The notes below the pieces were generated by a model. The model was given only the letters and a program-made list of their open reading frames with translations, searched no databases and was not told the origin of the DNA. A program made the position numbers and the translations under genes. This document shows, in pieces, positions 42,946-51,069 of a DNA stretch of 64,000 nt. Location: assembly GCF_900105985.1 (NCBI RefSeq), contig NZ_FNUB01000005.1, forward strand, positions 1 to 64,000, read 5' to 3'. This DNA is from Tenacibaculum sp. MAR_2010_89 (GTDB taxonomy: Bacteria > Bacteroidota > Bacteroidia > Flavobacteriales > Flavobacteriaceae). The first letter of the stretch is position 1, and each line of letters opens with the position of its first letter.

Positions 42946-42975
42946 TTGTAAAAACGTAAAAAAGTGGCATCTTTG
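42946..42975 (+). promoter_or_regulatory. Promoter of fbp
   Basis: TTG (42946-42948), exactly 19 bases, then CATCTTTG (42968-42975), a one-mismatch -7. The leader before the fbp ATG is about 20 bases. Confidence 0.7.
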
Positions 42976-42999
42976 TAAAACACAATTACAACATTTAAC

Positions 43000-44034
43000 A
43001 TGAATAACAATCACATGACTCTCGGTGAGTTTATTATCAGTAACCAAAATCACTTTAAATATTCATCAGGAGAATTGTCTCGTTTAATTAATTCTATTCG
43101 CTTAGCTGCCAAAGTAGTTAATCATGAAATTAGAAAAGCTGGTTTAGTTGATATAACTGGTGCATCTGGTGATATAAATGTTCAAGGTGAAACTCAACAA
43201 AAATTAGATGTTTTAGCGAATGATTTATTTAAACAAACATTAATAAATCGTGAGATAGTTTGTGGAATAGCAAGTGAAGAAGAAGATGATTTTGTTGTTG
43301 TTGAAGGAAATAATAAAGAAAACAACAATAAGTATGTGTTATTAATGGATCCTTTAGATGGTTCATCAAACATTGATGTAAATGTTTCAGTTGGAACCAT
43401 TTTTTCTATTTACAGAAGAGTTTCTCCAGATGGAACTCCTGTTACTAAAGAAGATTTTTTACAAAAAGGAAGCGAACAAGTTGCTGCTGGTTATGTAGCT
43501 TATGGTACTTCTACAATGTTAGTTTTCACAACAGGTAATGGCGTTAATGGATTTACATTAAACCCAGCAATCGGTACATTTTATTTATCTCATCCAAATA
43601 TGCAATATTCTGAAATGGGAAGAATTTACTCAGTTAGCGAAGGGTATTTCACTCATTTTCAAGAAGGGATGAAACGTTTTTTAATTTACTGTAAAGAATT
43701 AAACAAAGAAGATAACAGACCTTATACAGCTCGCTACATTGGATCATTAGTTTCTGACTTTCATAGAAACATGATTAAAGGTGGTATTTATATTTATCCA
43801 GCTACTGCTATTGATCCAAATGGAAAACTACGTTTATTGTACGAATGTAATCCTATGGCTTTTATTTGTGAACAAGCAGGCGGTAAAGCTTCAGATGGAT
43901 TTACAAGAATTTTAGACATTAATCCTTCAGAATTACACCAACGTGTTCCTTTTTACTGTGGTAGCAAAAAAATGGTAGAAAAAGCGGAAGAATTCATGAC
44001 TGAGTTTTCTAAAAATGACAAACCAACTTATTAA
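43000..44034 (+). CDS. fbp: Class 1 fructose-1,6-bisphosphatase
   Basis: Gluconeogenic phosphatase that converts fructose 1,6-bisphosphate to fructose 6-phosphate. The 344-residue protein has the metal-site segments [20 protein letters not shown] and [20 protein letters not shown], then [12 protein letters not shown]. Substrate-binding regions are [40 protein letters not shown], and [15 protein letters not shown]. All metal ligands (Glu, Asp, Asp, Glu) are in place. Length is typical. It is a single gene with a good promoter and its own terminator. Confidence 0.97.
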   Translation: MNNNHMTLGEFIISNQNHFKYSSGELSRLINSIRLAAKVVNHEIRKAGLVDITGASGDINVQGETQQKLDVLANDLFKQTLINREIVCGIASEEEDDFVVVEGNNKENNNKYVLLMDPLDGSSNIDVNVSVGTIFSIYRRVSPDGTPVTKEDFLQKGSEQVAAGYVAYGTSTMLVFTTGNGVNGFTLNPAIGTFYLSHPNMQYSEMGRIYSVSEGYFTHFQEGMKRFLIYCKELNKEDNRPYTARYIGSLVSDFHRNMIKGGIYIYPATAIDPNGKLRLLYECNPMAFICEQAGGKASDGFTRILDINPSELHQRVPFYCGSKKMVEKAEEFMTEFSKNDKPTY

Positions 44035-44073
44035 ATAATAGTTATTATTTATACTAAAATAAATTTTGAATAG

Positions 44074-44100
44074 GGCAAACCATTGTTTGCCTTATTTTTT
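44074..44100 (+). terminator. Intrinsic terminator after fbp
   Basis: GGCAAAC/GTTTGCC stem (44074-44080 with 44085-44091), loop CATT, then TTATTTTTTT. Confidence 0.8.
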
Positions 44101-44156
44101 TGCGTTAAATTTACCGTCGGAAAAATATATAATTAACCTTTTAAAAATAAATAACT

Positions 44157-44765
44157 ATGGCTTTTGAATTACCAGAATTAGGATATGCTTACGATGCTTT
44201 AGAACCAAATATAGATGCTAGAACTATGGAAATACACCATAGCAAACATCATAATGGATATACTACTAAATTAAATGCAGCTATTGCAGGAACTGATTTA
44301 GAAGGAAAATCTATTAAAGATATTTTAGTAAATTTAGACATGAATAACATGGGAGTTCGTAATAACGGAGGTGGATTTTACAACCACTCATTATTCTGGA
44401 CAGTAATGAACCCTGAAGATCGTGGGTATTTATCAGGAGAATTAAAAGATGCTATTGAAGCTGAATTTGGTTCAAAAGAAGCTTTTATTGATGCTTTTTC
44501 TAAAGCTGCTGCTACTCAATTTGGATCTGGATGGGCATGGTTATGTGTACATAAAGGTGGTAAAATTGAAGTATGCTCTACTCCAAACCAAGACAACCCA
44601 TTAATGCCAGGTGTTACTTGTGGAGGAACTCCTATTTTAGGATTAGATGTATGGGAACACGCATACTACTTAAACTACCAAAACCGTCGTCCTGATTATA
44701 TCGATGCTTTCTTTAAAGTAATCAACTGGAATGAAGTTGAAAGAAGATATGCTGAAGCTAAATAG
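44157..44765 (+). CDS. sodA: Superoxide dismutase, Mn/Fe family (Mn-like)
   Basis: Converts superoxide to oxygen and hydrogen peroxide. The 202-residue protein has the metal ligands His in [14 protein letters not shown], His in [13 protein letters not shown], and Asp and His in [20 protein letters not shown]. The Gly before FYNHS and the Gln in [11 protein letters not shown] sit where manganese enzymes carry Gly and Gln, whereas iron enzymes usually have Ala-Gln. Manganese or cambialistic use is therefore likely. There is no signal peptide, so it is cytoplasmic. It is a single gene with a strong terminator. Confidence 0.95.
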   Translation: MAFELPELGYAYDALEPNIDARTMEIHHSKHHNGYTTKLNAAIAGTDLEGKSIKDILVNLDMNNMGVRNNGGGFYNHSLFWTVMNPEDRGYLSGELKDAIEAEFGSKEAFIDAFSKAAATQFGSGWAWLCVHKGGKIEVCSTPNQDNPLMPGVTCGGTPILGLDVWEHAYYLNYQNRRPDYIDAFFKVINWNEVERRYAEAK

Positions 44766-44780
44766 TTTTACTTCTTTAAT

Positions 44781-44822
44781 AAAATAAAAAAGCACCTGAA
44801 TATTCAGGTGCTTTTTTATTTT
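44781..44822. terminator. Bidirectional intrinsic terminator after sodA
   Basis: GCACCTGA/TCAGGTGC stem with a 4-base loop ATAT, extended by A and T runs on both sides (44781-44799 with 44804-44822). It lies between convergent sodA and the JmjC-like gene. Confidence 0.9.
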
Positions 44823-44840
44823 ATTAAAACAACGAATTAA

Positions 44841-45701
44841 TTAACGTACGTTGTTGGTTTTTACAATTGCTCTTTCGTTTTTCCAATCAATCCATTTTTG
44901 ACCACGTAACCTCCTCATTATATTATCTACTGTACGCATTATAAATACATTATACACAGCTTTTCCTAAATTTTTAGGATTACGAGCTATCGCTCTTAAA
45001 CTCATGGAGAATCCAGGTGTTATATATCGCATATAATGCCAATAGCCTTCAGGCATATATAAAACATTACCGTGCTCAAGTTCAGCCACATGCCCTTTAG
45101 CTTTCTTTAAAGCAGGCCATTTTTCAAAATCTGGATCATTAAAATCTATATCTTCTCTTGTAATTAAAGAGTTCGGTATTTTATATAAATACTTATTTTG
45201 CTTTTGATCAAACAAAATACATTTCTTTTTACCTTCAAAATGAAAATGAAAAATATTAGCTAAATCAATATCGTAATGCATAAAAGTATAAGAATCTCTT
45301 CCTCCAAAAAAAAGCATTGGCAATCCCTTCATTAACTTAAGACCAAAATCAGGAAATCTAAAATCTTTTTGTAATTGAGGTACTTCTTTTAAAACATTCC
45401 ATAGAAATATCCTAAACTTAGTAGGCTCTTTTTTTAACAAATCAACATACTCCCTCATCTTCATTGTAGCATGAGGCTCGTTAAACCCATCTTTATAATT
45501 TACAGGCCTATCATCATATAAAGGTACTGTTTTATCACCAGCTATTTCTTTCATATACTCTAACGACCACTTAGAATATGCTGGCCAATCTTCAATAAAA
45601 CGTTCAATTACCACAGGTTTTTGTGGTTTAAAATAATTTTTAATAAAGTCTTCTTTTGTTATAGTCTCAACTCTATCTATTTGCTGCAACTGTAATCCCA
45701 T
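44841..45701 (-). CDS. Cupin-like JmjC-type 2-oxoglutarate/Fe(II) oxygenase
   Basis: The 286-residue protein from the ATG at 45701 begins MGLQLQQIDRVETITKEDFI. The N-terminal FKPQKPVVIERFIEDWPAYS is the cupin-8/FIH-like opening. The iron site is H-x-D in SYTFMHYDIDLANIFHFHFE and the distal His in VLYMPEGYWHYMRYI; the Lys of GKKKCILFD fits 2-oxoglutarate binding. Such enzymes hydroxylate proteins, including ribosomal proteins, or act on tRNA. The target here is unknown. The upstream ATG at 45725 adds eight residues and is less likely. Confidence 0.85.
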   Translation of the reverse strand: MGLQLQQIDRVETITKEDFIKNYFKPQKPVVIERFIEDWPAYSKWSLEYMKEIAGDKTVPLYDDRPVNYKDGFNEPHATMKMREYVDLLKKEPTKFRIFLWNVLKEVPQLQKDFRFPDFGLKLMKGLPMLFFGGRDSYTFMHYDIDLANIFHFHFEGKKKCILFDQKQNKYLYKIPNSLITREDIDFNDPDFEKWPALKKAKGHVAELEHGNVLYMPEGYWHYMRYITPGFSMSLRAIARNPKNLGKAVYNVFIMRTVDNIMRRLRGQKWIDWKNERAIVKTNNVR

Positions 45702-45773
45702 GCATCCACTTTTTTTGCAAAGCAAAGTTAATAAATAGTTATTAACTTTTTTCTAAATGATTTTGTTAAAAAA

Positions 45774-45800
45774 AAGCACTCATCTATAAGACAAGTGCTT
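45774..45800 (-). terminator. Terminator after bioB
   Basis: On the minus strand AAGCACT pairs with AGTGCTT (45800-45794 with 45780-45774) around a 13-base loop, followed by eight T. It is weaker than the other terminators because of the large loop. Confidence 0.65.
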
Positions 45801-45824
45801 GTATATTTTTGAGTTAATTAATTG

Positions 45825-46925
45825 TTACTGCTTACGTAACTCTAAAGCCTCTTTCTTTTTTGACTCGTTTCTCTCAATTTTATGCTCTGGTCTTGTCCAT
45901 TTTGGCTTCTCTCCTAATCCTTTATATTCAGAATTATCAGCTTCTACCGTTTGAGGCTGTACTTTTTTAGTAAATGGTTTTTGAGGATTTAAACCTAACA
46001 TTTCAAACATTTTCATGTCTTCACTTACATCAGGGTTAGGAGTCGTTAACAACTTATCTCCTGCAAAAATTGAATTTGCTCCTGCAAAAAAGCACATTGC
46101 CTGACCTTCTCTACTCATTTGAGTTCTACCAGCACTTAAACGCACTTGGGTTTCTGGTAATACAATACGAGTTGCTGCAACCATACGAATCATCTCCCAT
46201 ATTTCAACTGGTTTTTCATCTTCTAATGGTGTACCTTCTACAGCTACCAAAGCATTAATTGGTGTTGATTCTGGCTGAGGATCTAATGTAGATAGTGCTA
46301 CTAACATACCAGCTCTATCTTCAACAGATTCTCCCATACCAATAATTCCTCCTGAACAAACTGTTACATTTGTTTTACGAACGTTATCTATCGTTTCTAA
46401 ACGATCTTCATAACCACGTGTTGAAATTACCTCTTTATAATATTCTTCTGAAGAATCTAAATTATGATTATAAGCATATAACCCCGCTTCAGCCAATCTT
46501 TTCGCCTGATTTTCAGTTACCATACCTAAAGTACAGCAAACTTCCATATCTAACTTATTAATTGTACGAACCATCTCTAATACTTGATCAAACTCAGGGC
46601 CATCTTTTACATTTCTCCATGCAGCTCCCATACAAACTCTTGAACTACCTCCAGATTTTGCTCTAAGTGCTTGCGCCTTTACTTGATTTACTGTCATTAA
46701 ATCATTTCCATCAACATTTGTATGGTACCTAGCAGCTTGAGGGCAATACCCACAATCTTCTGAACACCCTCCTGTTTTTATTGATAGTAATGTAGATACT
46801 TGTACTACATTTGGATCATGATGTACTCTATGAATAGTTGCTGCTTCATACAACAGCTCCATTAATGGTTTATTATATATAGCTAAGATTTCTTCTTTCG
46901 TCCAATTATGTCTTACTTCGCTCAT
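45825..46925 (-). CDS. bioB: Biotin synthase
   Basis: Radical-SAM enzyme that inserts sulfur into dethiobiotin. From the ATG at 46925 the protein has 366 residues and begins MSEVRHNWTKEEILAIYNKP. The radical-SAM cluster is C-x3-C-x2-C in GGCSEDCGYCPQAARYHTNV; the second-cluster Cys residues lie in SRVCMGAAWRNVKD and MEVCCTLGMVTENQA. YNHNLDSSEEYYKEVISTRG and VCSGGIIGMGES follow, with the conserved Arg in RLSAGRTQMSREGQ. The C-terminal 40 residues are a charged tail. The ATG at 46961 would add twelve unconserved residues. Confidence 0.96.
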   Translation of the reverse strand: MSEVRHNWTKEEILAIYNKPLMELLYEAATIHRVHHDPNVVQVSTLLSIKTGGCSEDCGYCPQAARYHTNVDGNDLMTVNQVKAQALRAKSGGSSRVCMGAAWRNVKDGPEFDQVLEMVRTINKLDMEVCCTLGMVTENQAKRLAEAGLYAYNHNLDSSEEYYKEVISTRGYEDRLETIDNVRKTNVTVCSGGIIGMGESVEDRAGMLVALSTLDPQPESTPINALVAVEGTPLEDEKPVEIWEMIRMVAATRIVLPETQVRLSAGRTQMSREGQAMCFFAGANSIFAGDKLLTTPNPDVSEDMKMFEMLGLNPQKPFTKKVQPQTVEADNSEYKGLGEKPKWTRPEHKIERNESKKKEALELRKQ

Positions 46926-46968
46926 AAACTTAGGTTTATTGATAGTTGTTTGAATGACCAAAAATAAC

Positions 46969-47097
46969 TTATTTTATTTTTATAAACTCATTGAAAAGCT
47001 TATAAAATTTTTGTGATTCTTCAAGATATGGGTTACGCCCACTTTTTTCAAACACTACAAATGTTACTTCTAGCTTAAAAAGATTTATAGTTTTCTA
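46969..47097 (-). pseudogene. Decayed C-terminal fragment of an alpha/beta-hydrolase
   Basis: Minus-strand codons after a TAG at 47097-47095 read KTINLFKLEVTFVVFEKSGR, then NPYLEESQKFYKLFNEFI, to TAA at 46971. This matches the end of proline-iminopeptidase or BioH-like hydrolases, where the active-site His lies in FEKSGHNPxxEEPEKF. Here Arg replaces that His. Nothing of the Ser nucleophile or Asp region remains between it and the ketoacyl synthase stop at 47119. It is therefore a remnant, placed between the synthase gene and bioB inside the biotin cluster. Confidence 0.65.
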
Positions 47098-47118
47098 CAT
47101 ATTCAAGTGTAGAAACAT

Positions 47119-48273
47119 TTATTTTGTTATTAATATAGAAACGGCATTTCCTCCAAATCCTACAGAATTAACTAGTATTTTATTAATTTTTGCAGGACAC
47201 TTTTGTTTCTCAATAAAAGGAACAGAAATACCTTCTTGATGTTGCAGCATTAAAATACCTAATTCTAAGCTTAACAATCCAGAAGTTGCAAACGTATGTC
47301 CTAATTTCCATTTGTTAGAAGTTAAAAAAGGCTTATGTTCTCCAAATATTTTTTCAATTGCTTTTAGCTCTGATAAATCTCCTTTTATAGTACCTGGCGC
47401 ATGCATTACTATTGCGTCAATATCTTTTGGTGAAACATCTCCTAATGCCATTTTCATAGATTTCTGAAAACATTGAGCGTCTGAAGATATTGAAATATTA
47501 TGTTTTAATATTTCAGTTGCATATCCAACACCCTCAACATATGCAATTGCATTCTCTTTAATTCCTTCCTCCAAGCATATTACTGAAGCACCTTCACCAA
47601 TAACCATGGTGTTGTTATTTTTTTCTAAATCTAATGTTTTACATGGATACTCATCCTCATTTTTAGCATACACTTTAAGTGCTTGCATTTGAGCAATAGT
47701 AAAATCAGTTAACGAAGCCTCACTTGCCCCAATTAAAAATTTACTTGCCATTCCAGATTGTATCCAAGCCACCCCATTTAATAATGAATGTAAGCCTGTT
47801 GAACAAGTTATTGAATGTGAAATTTCTGGTCCGCTTGTTTGTAAATCATGGGCTATCCAAGATGATATATTACCTAGTGTTGTTGTTGGCGAACTCAAAG
47901 TAGAAGACTTACCCGTTTGTAGAAATTCTTTATGGTACTTTTCAAATAAAATAGTCGCTCCTCTAGAAGAGCCAATATTTATTCCAAAATCATCATTAGC
48001 ACTCCATCCTGCTTCTTTTATAGCTTTTCTAGAAACATATAAAGCATACAAAACAGATTCGTCTAAATCTTTGTATTTAGCATCTGATTTTCTTAACTTT
48101 TCTATTTGCAGCTTATCTTTCTCTTGAAGTTTAGCTACCCATGCATTAAAGTTATCAAACTCTTTAATACTTAAATGATGCTTATCATTTTTATAATTAG
48201 TCCAAATATCCTCTAACAAACTTCCTAATGCCGATACCGATGCTATAGAGGTAATTGATATACTATTTCTCAA
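47119..48273 (-). CDS. Beta-ketoacyl-ACP synthase-like enzyme linked to biotin genes
   Basis: Condensing enzyme of the thiolase fold. The 384-residue protein has the nucleophile Cys in EISHSITCSTGLHSLLNG, the first His in DAIVMHAPGTIKGDLSELKA, and the second His in KWKLGHTFATSGLLSLELGI, so the Cys-His-His triad of FabB/FabF is complete. GEGASVICLEEG and LVNSVGFGGNAVSIL fit too. It is divergent in detail from the housekeeping FabF. It sits upstream of bioB, and bioA-bioD-bioF lie beyond one opposed gene. A role in making the pimeloyl chain is a reasonable inference, not shown. Confidence 0.85.
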   Translation of the reverse strand: MRNSISITSIASVSALGSLLEDIWTNYKNDKHHLSIKEFDNFNAWVAKLQEKDKLQIEKLRKSDAKYKDLDESVLYALYVSRKAIKEAGWSANDDFGINIGSSRGATILFEKYHKEFLQTGKSSTLSSPTTTLGNISSWIAHDLQTSGPEISHSITCSTGLHSLLNGVAWIQSGMASKFLIGASEASLTDFTIAQMQALKVYAKNEDEYPCKTLDLEKNNNTMVIGEGASVICLEEGIKENAIAYVEGVGYATEILKHNISISSDAQCFQKSMKMALGDVSPKDIDAIVMHAPGTIKGDLSELKAIEKIFGEHKPFLTSNKWKLGHTFATSGLLSLELGILMLQHQEGISVPFIEKQKCPAKINKILVNSVGFGGNAVSILITK

Positions 48274-48391
48274 ACCTTAAAAATTTCAACAAAAATAAAA
48301 CTTCTTATAGCTTTAAGCCCTATATACTATTAGAGTTTTTAGTTTTTGTAACAAATTAAACATATTTTAGTCTTATTATTAAAAATTAAGC

Positions 48392-48823
48392 ATGGCACAT
48401 CAAGAACAGAAAAGTTGGTTTAGTAGAAACTGGTTATGGTTTATACCTGTGAGCGGTTGTTTAGGCATCATTTTATTATTCATAGTTGGTATTGGCGCTG
48501 CTTTTTTTGGGGTATCTAATCTACTTAATAACGTTGCTCCTATAGAATATGGAATTGAAAAAGCTACAGAAAATAAAAAAGTGATTAACTTATTAGGTGA
48601 ACCCATTGAAAAAACAGGGATTCCTAACGGAAATATTTCTTTAACTAATGATGATGGTACCGTTGACTTTTCTGTTCCAATAAAAGGATCAAAAGAGGAA
48701 GGCTTTTTAATTATAAAAGGTATTAAAACAAATGGTGAATGGACTTATGAAGAATTATACGTTCGTATAAAAAGCACACAAGAAAAGATTAACTTATTAG
48801 AAAAAGCTTTAGAGGGTATCTAA
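48392..48823 (+). CDS. Coa1-family membrane-anchored protein
   Basis: The 143-residue protein has one N-terminal membrane helix (about 17-38, FIPVSGCLGIILLFIVGIGA). A soluble domain follows with IEYGIEKATENKKVINLLGE, then PIEKTGIPNGNISLTNDDGT and VDFSVPIKGSKEEGFLIIKG. This pattern of a helix and a short beta domain fits the Coa1 (cytochrome oxidase assembly factor) family, which in bacteria has no proven role. It is on the opposite strand to the biotin genes around it. Its last 15 bases overlap the end of bioA in convergent orientation. Confidence 0.78.
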   Translation: MAHQEQKSWFSRNWLWFIPVSGCLGIILLFIVGIGAAFFGVSNLLNNVAPIEYGIEKATENKKVINLLGEPIEKTGIPNGNISLTNDDGTVDFSVPIKGSKEEGFLIIKGIKTNGEWTYEELYVRIKSTQEKINLLEKALEGI

Positions 48824-50074
48824 AACTTTTTCTATTGTATTATATACCTTTTCAAGTAATATCATATCAATAACATAAGGAACTTGAATATAAATTGTAT
48901 TTCCAAGTGGTCTTAAAAATACTCCTTCTTTCATAAACGATTTTAATAAAATATCTCTTAAAGCTCCATAACGCTCCATATTTGTATCAATATCTATAGC
49001 TAAAATAACGCCTATTTGTCGTGTTGAATTTACTTTAGAATGTTTTTTTATTCTTTCACTAAATAATTCGTGTGCATCACTAATTTTTTTAATGTTTTGC
49101 TGAATTTCCTTCGACTCTAACAACTCAATACTAGCAATGGAAGCTGCACATGCTATTGGATTAGCGGCATAAGTATGACAATGAAAAAAACCTTTAGAAA
49201 TATCACTACTTAAAAAAGCTTCATAAATGTCTTGTGTGCATGAAGTAATCCCCATTGGAACCATTCCTCCTGTCAACGCCTTACTTAAGCATATAATATC
49301 TGGTTTTGTAACCATATAGTCTGAAGCAAAATTTCTTCCTGTTTTTCCAAACCCTGTCATTACCTCATCTGCAATAGTGATAATTGATTTTGATTTACAA
49401 AAACTTAAAATTTCATTCAACCCTTCAATACTATGGATTTTCATTCCTGCTGCTCCTTGAACTAAAGGCTCATATATAAATGCTGCTACTTTATTTTCTG
49501 CAGTAATTTTTTCTAATTGCTGTAAAATGTCAGTATGATTAACTCCATTTGGAGTAGGAATACGTTTTACATCCATTAAAAACTCTTCAAAAGGTCCATT
49601 GTAAACCGAAAGTCCTGATGTTGACATAGCTCCGAAAGTATCTCCATGAAAACCGTTTTCAAAAGCAACAAATACAGTTCGTTTATCTCCCCTATTAAAA
49701 TAGTATTGTAAAACCATTTTTATTGCAGCTTCAACACTGGTTGACCCATTATCATTAAAAAAAATCTTTGCTTGATTTTCAGGTAAAATGTTTATCAACT
49801 TCTCTGATAACTCAACAGCAGGAGGATGTGTAAAATCACTAAACATTATTTGATCTAACTGCTGCATTTGATGATGCACTTTGTTTATAATATAATCATT
49901 ACAATGACCAAACATACAAGTATACCATGATGAAATAGCATCAATATATTCATTTCCATTTTCATCAGTTAATATACATCCTTTGGCTTTTACAATACCT
50001 AAACTATCTGGATGAGTTTGATGCTGTTTTAAGGGATGCCAAATATATTTTTTATCTCTTTCTGTTAAGCTCAT
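48809..50074 (-). CDS. bioA: Adenosylmethionine-8-amino-7-oxononanoate aminotransferase
   Basis: PLP enzyme that makes 7,8-diaminononanoate from the BioF product using S-adenosylmethionine as amino donor. The 421-residue protein has YIDAISSWYTCMFGHCNDYI with the BioA-specific Trp-Tyr pair. IFFNDNGSTSVEAAIKMVLQ, ENGFHGDTFGAMSTSG, the PLP Asp in ITIADEVMTGFGKTGRNFAS, and the PLP Lys in ICLSKALTGGMVPMG complete the set. The start overlaps the end of bioD by four bases. The 3' end overlaps the opposed Coa1-like gene by 15 bases. Confidence 0.96.
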   Translation of the reverse strand: MSLTERDKKYIWHPLKQHQTHPDSLGIVKAKGCILTDENGNEYIDAISSWYTCMFGHCNDYIINKVHHQMQQLDQIMFSDFTHPPAVELSEKLINILPENQAKIFFNDNGSTSVEAAIKMVLQYYFNRGDKRTVFVAFENGFHGDTFGAMSTSGLSVYNGPFEEFLMDVKRIPTPNGVNHTDILQQLEKITAENKVAAFIYEPLVQGAAGMKIHSIEGLNEILSFCKSKSIITIADEVMTGFGKTGRNFASDYMVTKPDIICLSKALTGGMVPMGITSCTQDIYEAFLSSDISKGFFHCHTYAANPIACAASIASIELLESKEIQQNIKKISDAHELFSERIKKHSKVNSTRQIGVILAIDIDTNMERYGALRDILLKSFMKEGVFLRPLGNTIYIQVPYVIDMILLEKVYNTIEKVLDTL

Positions 50075-50682
50075 AATTTATTTTTAAATTTTGCAGCGTA
50101 TTCTTTAATTACATTTTCATCAAAATATGGCTCTTCATCAACTCTTCCTATTATAGGTACTCCCGTCATTTTTTTAATAATACTCTCCGTAGTTTTATGC
50201 TCAGAACCTGAAAAAACAATTGACACATCAAACCCTTTATCTTTTAACAAACCAACCGTTAATAAGGTATGATTAATACTTCCTAAATAGTGTCGAGAAA
50301 CAACAACTACTTTATAAGTTGGTTTTATGATATCTAAAATTGTTTCTGAATCATTTAAAGGGACTAAAACACCGCCTGCACCTTCTATTACTAAATTATT
50401 TTTTGTTATTGGTTCTTTAATTTCATTAACATCAATAGCAACACCATCAATTTCAGCTGCTGCATGCGGGCTCATAGGCGTATGTAAAGCGTATGAATTT
50501 GGATGAAACTTAGAAATTTTATTAGATATCAGTTTTTCTACCTTTAAAGTATCAGAATTATCTAATTCTCCTGCTTGAACAGGTTTCCAGTAATCGGCTT
50601 CGAGCGCTTCTGTAATAATTGCAGAAATAACCGTTTTACCTACTTCTGTTGAAATACCTGTGACAAAATATTTATGTTGCAT
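50071..50682 (-). CDS. bioD: Dethiobiotin synthetase
   Basis: ATP-dependent carboxylase that closes the ureido ring of dethiobiotin. The 203-residue protein opens with KYFVTGISTEVGKTVISAII, the P-loop of the family (G-x-x-T-x-V-G-K-T). It continues with ADYWKPVQAGELDNSDTL, SYALHTPMSPHAAAEIDGVA, and LVIEGAGGVLVPLNDSE. The start overlaps the stop of the DUF2007 gene (TAATG) and the end overlaps bioA, so bioF, DUF2007, bioD and bioA form a tightly packed operon. Confidence 0.96.
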   Translation of the reverse strand: MQHKYFVTGISTEVGKTVISAIITEALEADYWKPVQAGELDNSDTLKVEKLISNKISKFHPNSYALHTPMSPHAAAEIDGVAIDVNEIKEPITKNNLVIEGAGGVLVPLNDSETILDIIKPTYKVVVVSRHYLGSINHTLLTVGLLKDKGFDVSIVFSGSEHKTTESIIKKMTGVPIIGRVDEEPYFDENVIKEYAAKFKNKL

Positions 50683-51059
50683 TAAAAAATTGTTTTACAT
50701 TCATTACATATTAATTTTCTCTTTTCAAAAAAAGGAAACAACATATAAAATATACTTTTTCTTTGAGCTGGTGCTACTAAAATTCTAGAAGAATTACATT
50801 TAGTACAATGAATTTCTTTTCCATCTTTATCTTTTTCATAATCTCTAATTTCATTATAAATACTCAACCCTCTTTCTAAATCTTCATTGTGTACTAATAA
50901 TTTTACACCTCCTATTGCCTGACTTATTAAAGGATCAGAATCAACAGTTTTTTCATCCATTAACATAGTTCTAATACCTTCTGAATCTAATTTAGATTTT
51001 ATAAGTTGTGCTTCTGTTGAATATTCAAATACAGTTAAAATTGTATAATCATCTCTCAT
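50682..51059 (-). CDS. DUF2007-type protein with C-terminal zinc ribbon
   Basis: The 125-residue protein has an N-terminal DUF2007 (putative signal-transducing) domain: YTILTVFEYSTEAQLIKSKL, then DSEGIRTMLMDEKTVDSDPL and GGVKLLVHNEDLERGLSIY. A zinc ribbon follows with IHCTKCNSSR and LICNECKTIF (two C-x2-C knuckles about 35 residues apart). Nothing links the family to biotin chemistry. It lies between bioF and bioD, ten bases after bioF and overlapping bioD, so it is expressed with them. Confidence 0.8.
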   Translation of the reverse strand: MRDDYTILTVFEYSTEAQLIKSKLDSEGIRTMLMDEKTVDSDPLISQAIGGVKLLVHNEDLERGLSIYNEIRDYEKDKDGKEIHCTKCNSSRILVAPAQRKSIFYMLFPFFEKRKLICNECKTIF

Positions 51060-51069
51060 GCTATTTATT

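Noticed and set aside
46370..46561. Open frames on the plus strand within bioB
   Set aside because: Shadows of a strongly conserved gene.
46926..46961. Twelve-residue N-terminal extension of BioB from the ATG at 46961
   Set aside because: Unlike the conserved MSExRHNWTKEEI start at 46925, and it lies in the decayed hydrolase spacer.
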